Below the pieces are notes generated by a model. The model did no database searches and had not been told where the DNA came from. It worked only from the letters and a program-made list of their open reading frames with translations. Made by a program: the position numbers and the translations under genes. From Mucilaginibacter sp. (GTDB taxonomy: Bacteria > Bacteroidota > Bacteroidia > Sphingobacteriales > Sphingobacteriaceae), in assembly GCA_030445275.1 (NCBI GenBank), contig JAUCSE010000022.1:62001-126000 (forward strand): a stretch of DNA of 64,000 bases, written 5' to 3'. Shown here piece after piece: positions 19,801-26,584 of the stretch (within the stretch, counting starts at the first letter, position 1; each line of letters begins with the position of its first letter).

Positions 19801-19970
19801 ATTTAGCTACGATAACCAAATATTCCGGGTTTGATCCTGAACTAAGCACGTTTAATGATGGAAACTCAGTTACTACTGCAGCTTCAACATCGAACACGGC
19901 ACCAGGCACTGATTTTTTAACCGCTCCGCAAGCTAGAACAATAATTTTTGGTGTAAACGTAGGATTCTAA
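16827..19970 (+). CDS. SusC/RagA-type TonB-dependent outer-membrane transporter
   Basis: A 1047-residue outer-membrane protein. Domains in order: signal peptide (about 1-21, ending IFAQ), a carboxypeptidase-regulatory-like beta-sandwich (about 25-105), the TonB-box region and plug with LSEVLVVGYG (about 103-112), the SusC signature around DVLKDASSAAIYGSRASNGVV (written here as two overlapping motifs, plug end), then a long beta-barrel ending in IFGVNVGF, with the terminal aromatic needed for barrel assembly. It forms a lidded pore with its SusD partner 12 bp downstream. The pair imports oligosaccharides or peptides. No hydrolase is adjacent, so the substrate is unknown. Confidence 0.97.
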   Translation: MKKKLLLFFVLSIISLNSIFAQGRKITGRVTGVDDGQPLPGVSVKIQGTDRGVQTDADGLYVINAVSGQNVLVFSFIGYTTTTTNIGSLHKVDIKLKPINKELSEVLVVGYGTEAKKTVTGAISRVTAKSIADRPVTGVDQALQGLAAGVQVTSSSGTPGGGVSIRVRGTSSINASSQPLYVVDGTPINAGNYSLLGFGNQSTNALNDINPDDIESIDVLKDASSAAIYGSRASNGVVLITTKHGKVGKTQIDLSYYRGLQNPTKKIDVLTGPQYIQLLQDAITNRYASSIGTPTYPTLKDFTEKFLGLKNVSNAPDTYPTTNWQDEVFKKNAPISSYNLSINGGNEKTRFNFTSGYFDQQGTLKGSDYKRFNARLNLDHTINDQFKIGTNMTFSRTTQNRINNDNNIYGVLSAAILETSAIPVYNADGTYAKDSNSSVENPVAAYKEPLNLTTNGRLLSNVFGEYKILPYLTFKTNFAADYVVYDERRFLPTTLNAGLPTGSGTETHQSDLNVLNENTLTFNKSFGDHNLSILAGEAYQKDNYSSLQAGGTGFPGNDIPRLSAAAVKTTATSGGTSNVLLSYFGRANYNYKEKYLFSASLRNDASSRFGKNKRSGYFPSVSGGWRISDESFLKNASWLSNLKLRGGYGLTGNYNIGDFAARTLIGSGFNYNQLAGLAPSQLGSPDLTWENTKQTDLALDFGLFNNRLTISVDVYKKTTDNLLLNVPLPGSSGFTVYTDNVGKLQNKGLEIELQSVNFKSKSFSWNTGFNIAFNRNKVLALANGNAPFPQGFASWVEVGQPLGSFRGYKVAGIFQSQQEINDLNAAAKTKTGNANALYQVAATSPGDIKFADLNGDGVITAADQTISGSAQPSFVGGLTNNMKYKDFDLSFFWQFSYGNKIYNNTRSFAEGQNSVFGQFATVLNRWTPTNTNTDIPRAVYGDPNQNNRVSDRFIENGSYLRLKNVTLGYTIPKFAAQAIHVRSVRVYVSAQNLATITKYSGFDPELSTFNDGNSVTTAASTSNTAPGTDFLTAPQARTIIFGVNVGF

Positions 19971-19982
19971 ATATAGATAAAC

Positions 19983-21332
19983 ATGAAAAAGAAAATTTTA
20001 TATATAATACTACCGGCGTTGTTATATGCCACAGCCTGCAGAAAGCAGCTTGAGCAACAGCCGCAGGCATCGCTTGATGCAACAACTGGTTATACAACAA
20101 GACAGGGTGTTGAAGCCGGTATTATAGGTGTTTATGATGGTATTCAATTAACCGGGTACATGTCATTAAACTACTTGATATTCCCGGACATGTATGCTGA
20201 TAATATACAGGAAGTTGGAACTTTTCCAACTTTTGCCCAGGTATATAACAAAACTATATTGCCTGATAATGTGGATATTGCTACCATATGGAATGCTATT
20301 TACAGCACTATAAACAGGGCCAACAATATTATAGCTGCCGCACCGGCTATTACTGATCCGGCTTTTGCCAAAGACAGGGCAATTGGTGAATGCGAGGCCA
20401 TTCGTGCTATGGCTTACTTTGATCTGATCAGGATGTTTGGAGGAAGTCCGGATGGTTACAATAAAGCAGGAGGATTGGGTGTTCCTTTACGCTTAAAACC
20501 AACCCTTACCCCAGCTGATGCAAAGGCTGTGACACCAAGAGCAACTGAGGCCGCTATTTATACCCAGGTATTACAAGATCTGGATGATGCCATTGCCAAA
20601 TTACCGGTATCTGTTGGGGCAGGCAGGGTGAATAAATTGGTGGCAACAGCGTTAAAATCACGTGTGCAATTGTACAGACAACAATGGGCTGATGCAGAAG
20701 CTAATGCAACAACCGTTATCGCAAGTGGAAGCTATAGCTTAGTATCCGGAGCTAATTATCTTTCGATGTATAGTCAAACCACAACTTCAGAAACCATCTG
20801 GGCACTCTTATACAACGCAACAGATGCTAATAGTATAGCTTTTTATTATTACCCTACAAGTTCAGGTGGTAGAAATGAAATAAGCTCCACACCTTCATTA
20901 CGCGATGCTTTTGAAGCCGGAGATATTAGAAAGCCCATAAATTTTAGTACAACACCAGCTAACAAACAGTTAAAATATTCGCAGGTTAGTCCTGGTATTG
21001 ATAATGTGATGATGTTTAGGCTAGCCGAAATTTATTTAACCAGAGCCGAAGCCAGGGCACAACAAAATAACCTGACCGGGGCTTTAACAGATTTAAATGT
21101 GATCCGTTCACGTGCCGGTTTATCACCCTCAACAGCGGTAACGCAAGCAGATATTTTAACGGCTATTATAAAAGAGCGTAGATTGGAACTTGCTCACGAA
21201 GGGCAGCGTTTCTTTGACCTGCGTCGTGTTAATCAAACCGGTATAACTCAAACTTTCAGGAATTTATTCCCGATCCCTCAACCAGAGGTTTTGTCTTCCG
21301 GTGGAGTTACTGCTCAAAATCCTAATTATTAA
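19983..21332 (+). CDS. SusD/RagB-type substrate-binding lipoprotein
   Basis: A 449-residue surface lipoprotein with a signal ending in LLYATAC (cysteine near residue 19) and the SusD N-terminal helical region (WNAIYSTINRANNIIAA). Later come the RagB/SusD C-terminal landmarks IRSRAGLSP, IIKERRLELAHEGQRFFDLRR and the terminal NPNY. SusD proteins cap the SusC pore and capture the nutrient. Its short distance from susC and the shared terminator at 21347-21390 make a two-gene operon. It is slightly shorter than typical SusD (about 500). Confidence 0.96.
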   Translation: MKKKILYIILPALLYATACRKQLEQQPQASLDATTGYTTRQGVEAGIIGVYDGIQLTGYMSLNYLIFPDMYADNIQEVGTFPTFAQVYNKTILPDNVDIATIWNAIYSTINRANNIIAAAPAITDPAFAKDRAIGECEAIRAMAYFDLIRMFGGSPDGYNKAGGLGVPLRLKPTLTPADAKAVTPRATEAAIYTQVLQDLDDAIAKLPVSVGAGRVNKLVATALKSRVQLYRQQWADAEANATTVIASGSYSLVSGANYLSMYSQTTTSETIWALLYNATDANSIAFYYYPTSSGGRNEISSTPSLRDAFEAGDIRKPINFSTTPANKQLKYSQVSPGIDNVMMFRLAEIYLTRAEARAQQNNLTGALTDLNVIRSRAGLSPSTAVTQADILTAIIKERRLELAHEGQRFFDLRRVNQTGITQTFRNLFPIPQPEVLSSGGVTAQNPNY

Positions 21333-21346
21333 GATCCTTTAATAGT

Positions 21347-21390
21347 TTAACAAAAAAAGAGAGGTTCATGGACCTCTCTTTTTTTGTTAA
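21347..21390. terminator. Strong bidirectional terminator after susCD
   Basis: Perfect 19-bp inverted repeat (21347-21365 and 21372-21390) around the 6-nt loop TCATGG, with GAGAGGT / ACCTCTC in the stem core, flanked by a run of seven A and seven T. It lies 14 bp after the SusD stop. Confidence 0.92.
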
Positions 21391-21668
21391 TTGCAACTCT
21401 GTTTGCTAAAATATTTTATGTATAACTCATTTAATTAATGTTTTAAAAACAATCGCATTGATATATTATTATTTGAAATTGATGCTAATACGATATTGTT
21501 GTTAATTAATATGTAAAATAAATAACTATGTATGCATATACAAAAAATCTAAAATAATTGCTTTTTTATACTGAAATATAGAAAATGCATTTTGATAAAC
21601 TCCTGGCTCTTTTATGTGATTATAATATTATTACCTTAGTGAATAAATATTATAACACAGGAACTATC

Positions 21669-21767
21669 ATGGACAAAGCTGTTATTATTAAGTGGGTATC
21701 TATTGCCTTTATATGTGGATTATTATTAGGTGCCATCATTTTTTTAAAGGTAGTACCTAGTAAGTAA
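21669..21767 (+). CDS. Possible 32-residue single-pass membrane peptide
   Basis: Short frame beginning MDKAVIIKWVSIAF with one hydrophobic segment (about residues 9-26) and a positively charged end (VVPSK). AGGA lies six bases before the ATG, a good ribosome site for this genome. An in-frame upstream ATG at 21585 would add 28 residues without extra support. It stands alone in the 505-bp spacer between the SusD terminator and bioD; the rest of the spacer is featureless AT-rich DNA. Function unknown. It may be a chance frame. Confidence 0.35.
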   Translation: MDKAVIIKWVSIAFICGLLLGAIIFLKVVPSK

Positions 21768-21837
21768 CTTGATTAATAAACTTCATGTTTTTTATTAATT
21801 GTGGCTACAATAACCGCGTTTAAAATGTGCATTGAAT

Positions 21838-22455
21838 TTATAATGTGATATAGCTACCTGCTTCTATTATTGTTGTTTTGCTGATGTCTGTATAAGTGGG
21901 TATATGCCCCAACTCATTTACCCCCGAATAATTAAGAATATAATTTTTTGAATAAACATCCTTATCGCCATTAAATACAATACCCATTACCGGTATGTTG
22001 TAGTTTTTTAGCGCAAGAAGAGATAATAAAGTATGATTAATGCTCCCTAGGTAATTTTGCGACACCAGGATCACTTTTGCATTTAACTGCCTGATTACAT
22101 CTATCATTAAAAAATTATCATTTAAGGGCACCATAAGACCGCCCGCCCCTTCAATTATTAACTGATTGCCGGTTTCAGGGGGGATGATATTTCTGATATC
22201 GATAGTGATTTCATCAAGCGCTGCCGATTTATGCGGAGAAAATGGCTGGGTTAGGCGATATGCTTCCGGATAAAAGCAGGAAATATCGTTTGATATGAGG
22301 CTTTGAACTTTTAGGGTATCGGTATCATCCAAATCACCGGCCTGGATTGGCTTCCAGTAGTCGGCCTTTAGTTTCTCTGTTATAATGGCCGAAATTATTG
22401 TTTTACCGATACCGGTGCCAATACCGGTAATAAATATGGGCTGTTTAGCAAGCAT
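21838..22455 (-). CDS. bioD: Dethiobiotin synthetase
   Basis: A 205-residue ATP-dependent enzyme that closes the ureido ring of dethiobiotin from 7,8-diaminopelargonic acid and CO2. The P-loop is GIGTGIGKTIISA (residues 11-23). YWKPIQAGDLDDTDT provides the catalytic lysine and substrate contacts, and IEGAGGLMVPL is the family signature near residue 110. The start overlaps the end of bioF by 11 bp, which indicates translational coupling. Slightly shorter than E. coli BioD (225) but complete. Confidence 0.95.
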   Translation of the reverse strand: MLAKQPIFITGIGTGIGKTIISAIITEKLKADYWKPIQAGDLDDTDTLKVQSLISNDISCFYPEAYRLTQPFSPHKSAALDEITIDIRNIIPPETGNQLIIEGAGGLMVPLNDNFLMIDVIRQLNAKVILVSQNYLGSINHTLLSLLALKNYNIPVMGIVFNGDKDVYSKNYILNYSGVNELGHIPTYTDISKTTIIEAGSYITL

Positions 22456-23593
22456 TAATAAATTGGTTAATGGTGTTAGTAAGTAAGGTTAAATCATTGA
22501 CCGTATTAAATGCATGCAGACATATCCGGATCCTTTCGGTCCCCGGGGCAACGGTTGGGCTAAGTATGGCCCTTACATCTAAGCCTGCATTCTGTGAAAT
22601 GTTTGCTGCTTCGCGGGCTTTGTCATTACTTTTCAGTACAATGCATTGAATGGCGCTATCGCTGTTAAGCAGAGGGTAGGTGTCAATTGCTTTGGTTTGA
22701 CTTTTAAACAAAGCGATATTGTTTTTCAGACCAGTGATAGTTTCTTCCGCATTTTCAAATAACTGGTAAGCCATTTTTATAGATGCCAACTGATGAAAGG
22801 AAGCTGCCGTAGTATAAATAAAGGGGCGGGCAAAATTGATAAGGTATTCCCTTAATAAGCTACTGCCCAGTATTATAGCCCCATGACAACCCAGCGCTTT
22901 ACCAAAGGTAACAACCATGGCAAATATCCTGTTTTGTAAACCCAGATGGTGCACTAAGCCGGCGGGATAAAGCCCTATGGCATGTGCTTCATCAACAATT
23001 AAATGTGCTCCGTATTTTTCGGTAAGGTTTAATATATCCAACAGGGGAGGCGTATCGCCATCCATGGAGTAAACACTTTCAATAACTACATAACAATTGC
23101 CTTTAGCCTGCTTTAGCTTGGCCTCCAGGCTATCCGGATCATTGTGGCGGAAACTATAACGGTTGGCATAACTTAATCGAGCTCCGTCAATGGCAGAAGC
23201 ATGTATCAGTTCGTCTAATATAATGGTATCGCCGCGTTGGGCCAGTGAGGATAGTAAACCCAGGTTGGCATCGTAACCGGAGTTAAAAAGCAAACCGGCT
23301 TCCTGTTGATGAAATGCTGCTATCCGTTTTTCCAGATCTTCGGCATAAGTTATATTACCTGATAGTAATCTTGATCCGGTAGAGCCGTTTAAGCCCGATG
23401 GATATTTTTCAATCTCGGTTTCGATACTTTGCTTTAAAACAAATGACCGGGCAAACCCAAGATAATCATTCGAACAAAAATCAATCAGGTTGTTTTCAGG
23501 CTTTAAAGTTCTGTAGATGCCTGATGACTGCCTTTCGTCAAGTTTATTTTTAAGATATGTTTGGGCTGATGTCAATGAGAAAGATTTGTACAA
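22445..23593 (-). CDS. bioF: 8-amino-7-oxononanoate synthase
   Basis: A 382-residue PLP enzyme condensing pimeloyl thioester with alanine, the first ring-building step of biotin synthesis. Landmarks are FCSNDYLGFA (about 39-48), NGSTGSRLLSGN (69-80), IVDEAHAIGLYP (199-210) and the PLP lysine in TFGKALGCHGA (K232). No ATG precedes the conserved region; the best start is TTG at 23593, which gives a normal length. The start lies only 10 bp beyond a terminator-like hairpin belonging to the upstream gene. It overlaps bioD, forming a bioF-bioD operon. Confidence 0.94.
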   Translation of the reverse strand: MYKSFSLTSAQTYLKNKLDERQSSGIYRTLKPENNLIDFCSNDYLGFARSFVLKQSIETEIEKYPSGLNGSTGSRLLSGNITYAEDLEKRIAAFHQQEAGLLFNSGYDANLGLLSSLAQRGDTIILDELIHASAIDGARLSYANRYSFRHNDPDSLEAKLKQAKGNCYVVIESVYSMDGDTPPLLDILNLTEKYGAHLIVDEAHAIGLYPAGLVHHLGLQNRIFAMVVTFGKALGCHGAIILGSSLLREYLINFARPFIYTTAASFHQLASIKMAYQLFENAEETITGLKNNIALFKSQTKAIDTYPLLNSDSAIQCIVLKSNDKAREAANISQNAGLDVRAILSPTVAPGTERIRICLHAFNTVNDLTLLTNTINQFINAC

Positions 23594-23602
23594 AAATATA
23601 AA

Positions 23603-23621
23603 AAGCGGCTTAACACCGCTT
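23603..23621 (-). terminator. Terminator hairpin between the Spy-like gene and bioF
   Basis: Stem AAGCGG / CCGCTT around a 7-nt loop. Read leftward it is followed by TTTTTATATTTTTG. It lies 11 bp after the stop of the Spy-like gene and 10 bp before the bioF TTG start. It may end the upstream transcript or act as an attenuator for biotin genes. Confidence 0.6.
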
Positions 23622-23632
23622 CTTATTATTAA

Positions 23633-24004
23633 TTAGTTTTGTGAGCCGCCACCGCCGCCCTGTCCCATTCTTGACATTCGCTCTTTTAGTATAGCGTCAT
23701 AAGCAGTGGATTGTTCAGGTGTTAAAATAGCTTTAACTTTATCGTTAGTGGCTTTCATTATCGGCATTCTTGCTTGTCGCATAGCATCCCGGTCGCCATT
23801 AGCTGCTGTCCTTACACTGTCCATTTTAGTAGCCTGGTCTTGGTATATAGTTGTAATTTTCGCGGTCTGATCGTCAGTCAGCTTCAGCTGTGTTTGTAAT
23901 CCTTTGGCCATTTCCTCCGGACTTCTTCTTTGACCGCCACCTTGTGCACGGCTTACTGCTGAAATCCCGATAAGGAAACAGCACATCAACAAAATTTTTT
24001 TCAT
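23633..24004 (-). CDS. Spy/CpxP-like small periplasmic protein
   Basis: A 123-residue exported protein with a signal peptide ending SRAQ (about residue 21). The mature part is helical and charged, with LKLTDDQTAKI (about 43-53) and AILTPEQSTAYDAIL (about 92-106). These are two LTxxQ-type motifs, the hallmark of the Spy/CpxP fold that shields unfolded proteins or senses envelope stress. A glycine-rich tail ends the protein. The chaperone role is inferred from the motifs. It lies upstream of bioF but is separated from it by a hairpin. Confidence 0.72.
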   Translation of the reverse strand: MKKILLMCCFLIGISAVSRAQGGGQRRSPEEMAKGLQTQLKLTDDQTAKITTIYQDQATKMDSVRTAANGDRDAMRQARMPIMKATNDKVKAILTPEQSTAYDAILKERMSRMGQGGGGGSQN

Positions 24005-24077
24005 AGCTTTTTTTGTTTTACGTTTTATAATCTTAGGATAAAGATATACCGTAAAGGTTTAAATAAGCCGATGTAAC

Positions 24078-24854
24078 TTAATTGTTGCTTTGTTGTAAGT
24101 TTGATATGGAACGCTGCATTTGTGCCATCATACTGGTTAGGCTTTCCATAGTAGGCTCTGGTGTTGGTTGTGGCAGTTGGGTTGATATATAGCCTTTTGC
24201 CTTCCATATTTCTAAAACATCTTCGCCATTTATTTCATAGGGCTCATATACGGGATTGTCAGATATCAGTTTCAGTTTTTTGTTTTCTTTAAACTTGTTA
24301 CCTATGCGTTTATATACTACACCATCATTTTTAGAAATCACAATATAAGTTTCGCCGCTTTTAACATCGCCCCAGTTTTCCAGGTACTCGCCTATAATAA
24401 TATCACCTGATAATATGGGTAGCATGGAGTCGCCTTTTATTTCAAAAGCCCTATAGGTACCTTGTTTAAACATGGGCAGATAGAACTTAGGCAATTTTGA
24501 TACGTATTCCGGATCGGCATAGCCGTTTAAGTAACCGGCGCTGGCTTTAAGCGGTACCATTTCAATATTTTCATTATCCTCTTTATCAACAGAAATACTC
24601 AGCACGCGCAGGTTGGCGGGGTTGCCTTTAGGCTTGGGTGCCCATTTTTCATCGATGGTTTCGTTTATAAAATCATCGATAGTAATGTCAAAAAACACTG
24701 CTAATGTTTTTAGTAAGTCATATTTCGGATCGGCACGATCTTCTTCATATGCACCTACTAATGAGCGTTTTATACCTAATTGGTCGGCAAATTGCTGTTG
24801 GGTTAAACCCTTCTTTTTGCGGAGAAACTTAATATTTTGTGAAATTATTGACAT
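24078..24854 (-). CDS. LexA-like XRE repressor with S24 self-cleavage domain
   Basis: A 258-residue DNA-binding protein with two parts. Residues 7-62 form an XRE helix-turn-helix (LRKKKGLTQQQFADQLG ... GAYEEDRADP). Residues about 98-215 form an S24 peptidase domain with all parts needed for autoproteolysis: an Ala106-Gly107 bond in KASAGY, the serine nucleophile S143 in KGDSMLP and the general-base lysine K182 in VVYKRIG. A proline-rich linker and a Q-rich helical tail end the protein. The ATG at 24854 places the helix-turn-helix at the usual position; an upstream frame start at 24896 is not ATG-supported. Inferred role: a damage- or stress-inactivated repressor. It faces a GIY-YIG gene across a symmetric site. 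Confidence 0.88.
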   Translation of the reverse strand: MSIISQNIKFLRKKKGLTQQQFADQLGIKRSLVGAYEEDRADPKYDLLKTLAVFFDITIDDFINETIDEKWAPKPKGNPANLRVLSISVDKEDNENIEMVPLKASAGYLNGYADPEYVSKLPKFYLPMFKQGTYRAFEIKGDSMLPILSGDIIIGEYLENWGDVKSGETYIVISKNDGVVYKRIGNKFKENKKLKLISDNPVYEPYEINGEDVLEIWKAKGYISTQLPQPTPEPTMESLTSMMAQMQRSISNLQQSNN

Positions 24855-24869
24855 AAAATTTGCATTTGC

Positions 24870-24889
24870 TAAAATTATTAGTAATTTTA
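24870..24889. promoter_or_regulatory. Candidate operator of the LexA-like repressor
   Basis: Perfect inverted repeat TAAAATTA-TTAG-TAATTTTA located 16 bp before the repressor start and 52 bp before the divergent GIY-YIG start. The half-sequence TTAGTAAT occurs inside it (24878) and again at 24901, 23 bp away, close to two helical turns. Both fit autoregulation and control of the divergent gene. Confidence 0.5.
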
Positions 24890-24940
24890 TGCTCATAAAG
24901 TTAGTAATAATTATTTGTTCACCAAAATTTTTATCATAAA

Positions 24941-25297
24941 ATGAAACGTTTTGTATATATCATCACCGACAGGAACAGGAAAAACTTACATGTTGGCTTA
25001 TGCTCTGATCTTGTAAAAACACTTCAATTTTACACGGATATGCCTACTTTGTTTTTTGACAGCGCACAACAACTTAACCGTTTGGTTTATTTTGAGGAGA
25101 TTAATACCGAAGAGCAGGCTATGGAGCGTTTTAAAGTGGTGAGCACTTATACCCGCCCGCAAAAAGAAAAAATGATCAGACCTGTTAATCCTGATTGGAT
25201 AGATCTGACCATTGGTTTAAAGTTTGAAAGTGGTTTACGGGTAAGGCCACAATTGCGCCCTTCTGTAAATGTTAACAGGAGAACAGTTACTTTTTAA
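24941..25297 (+). CDS. Diverged GIY-YIG domain protein
   Basis: A 118-residue protein beginning MKRFVYIITDRNRKNLHVGLCSDL. YII (6-8) and HVG (17-19) stand at the positions of the GIY and YIG motifs, and INTEEQAMERF resembles the helix with the metal-binding glutamate. The Arg normally following the second motif is not evident (SDLVKTL), so catalytic activity is uncertain. The family usually cuts DNA. A repair link is suggested by its divergence from the LexA-like repressor. Its 3' end overlaps the convergent msrB by 11 bp. The tail after residue 85 is not recognised. Confidence 0.7.
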   Translation: MKRFVYIITDRNRKNLHVGLCSDLVKTLQFYTDMPTLFFDSAQQLNRLVYFEEINTEEQAMERFKVVSTYTRPQKEKMIRPVNPDWIDLTIGLKFESGLRVRPQLRPSVNVNRRTVTF

Positions 25298-25763
25298 TGA
25301 ATTTTAATGCACCCGAATTCATGCAGAATCTTTTGCCGCCACGGTCGGCGGGACCATCGTCAAAAACATGACCCAGGTGTAAACCGGTGCTTTTTTCAAT
25401 AACTTCATCACGGCTCATGCCGTAGCTGTTATCTTGTACTATAGTAACTTTTTTAGGATCAATAGCTTTAACAAAGCTTGGCCACCCTGTTCCGCTGTCA
25501 AATTTATCGTCAGAGCTGAACAGTATATCGCCAGTGGCAGCGCTTACATAAACGCCTTTTTGGTGGTTGTTCCAATATTCATTCTTGTAGGGCGGTTCCG
25601 TTCCACTTTCAACCATGATATGGTATTGATTTGGTGTCAATATCTTTTGCCATTCCGCTGCGGGCTTGCTCAGTTTTCTTTTGGCGTTTTGTCCGTTGCT
25701 GCTCTGACAGCCAAATGCGGTTAAAACACCCAGTATCATTATAGCCAAAATTGATTTTTTCAT
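25287..25763 (-). CDS. msrB: Peptide-methionine (R)-S-oxide reductase, exported
   Basis: A 158-residue enzyme that repairs methionine-R-sulfoxide in proteins. The catalytic cysteine is in RFCMNS (C147), and the family motifs SGTGWPSF, LGHVFDDGP and YWNNHQKGVY are present. An N-terminal signal ending LTAFGC indicates a lipoprotein, so it acts in the periplasm. The CxxC zinc pairs of classical MsrB are absent (YVSAATGDILF). The cysteine often found in SGCGWPSF is replaced by threonine, leaving no obvious resolving cysteine there. It probably depends on a separate thiol partner. Confidence 0.93.
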   Translation of the reverse strand: MKKSILAIMILGVLTAFGCQSSNGQNAKRKLSKPAAEWQKILTPNQYHIMVESGTEPPYKNEYWNNHQKGVYVSAATGDILFSSDDKFDSGTGWPSFVKAIDPKKVTIVQDNSYGMSRDEVIEKSTGLHLGHVFDDGPADRGGKRFCMNSGALKFIKK

Positions 25764-25915
25764 TTTTACTTATTTAAGCTTTATAAAATTTTGATGATGA
25801 AGCATTGCTGCATCACTGTTGTAAGTCTTAGTCGAAAAATCCGGCTCGTCCTTACAAATTATTATATCTTAAATACGTAGTATCGTTTTTAGCGGATTGT
25901 CATACTATGGTACTA

Positions 25916-26509
25916 TTATATTGTTCTGGTTTTTGGGAGCAAAACTTTATTCACTATATGCAGTATGCCGTTATTTTGTTTTATATCAAAACGGCTGATT
26001 ATGCTCTGACCTCCATTTTCGTCCTCTAATACGATGTTACGGTTGGCATCAATTTTAGCGGTAAGTTTAGCCCCGTTTAATGTAGTAAAAGTGGCAATTC
26101 CTTTATGCTCAATTATTTGTTTTTGTATATCCTTTGCACTTAAACTCCCCGCAATGGCATGATAGGTGAGTATCTCAGTAAGTTCCCAAACATGTGATGG
26201 CTTATTAAGCGAATCGAGTTTATCAACCGGTAAATTTCCAAATGCTTCATTAACGGGTATAAATGCGGTAATGGGACCTTTGGTGTTATACGTGTCAAGT
26301 AAATTGGCAATTTTAGCAAAATTATAGAATGCGGAAAGATCTTTTGATAATTCCAGATTTTGAACAATGTTATTTGTAGGCAACATACCATCTCCAGCCA
26401 TAGGTTTCATGGGACCTATGGTTAGGGTATTAATGGATATGGCGGCTTTTTGAGCAAATACTGCAGTGCCGTAAATAAGGGCAAAACTGAGCAGTAGTAT
26501 CTTTTTCAT
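25916..26509 (-). CDS. Fasciclin-domain protein, exported
   Basis: A 197-residue protein with a signal peptide ending AVFAQ (about residue 20) and one fasciclin (FAS1) domain (about 45-193). The domain shows ITAFIPVNEAFGNLP (the first conserved FAS1 block), LTYHAIAG (the YH motif) and GILHIVNKVLLP (the second block). FAS1 domains mediate adhesion or binding to surface polymers. The partner is unknown. A single-domain form of this size is common in Bacteroidota. Confidence 0.9.
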   Translation of the reverse strand: MKKILLLSFALIYGTAVFAQKAAISINTLTIGPMKPMAGDGMLPTNNIVQNLELSKDLSAFYNFAKIANLLDTYNTKGPITAFIPVNEAFGNLPVDKLDSLNKPSHVWELTEILTYHAIAGSLSAKDIQKQIIEHKGIATFTTLNGAKLTAKIDANRNIVLEDENGGQSIISRFDIKQNNGILHIVNKVLLPKTRTI

Positions 26510-26584
26510 ATCAGGTTGTATATTATAATAACAGCACGTATTATGTATTTAACTATTTTTAACAGTTTAGGTTTTAATTATTAA

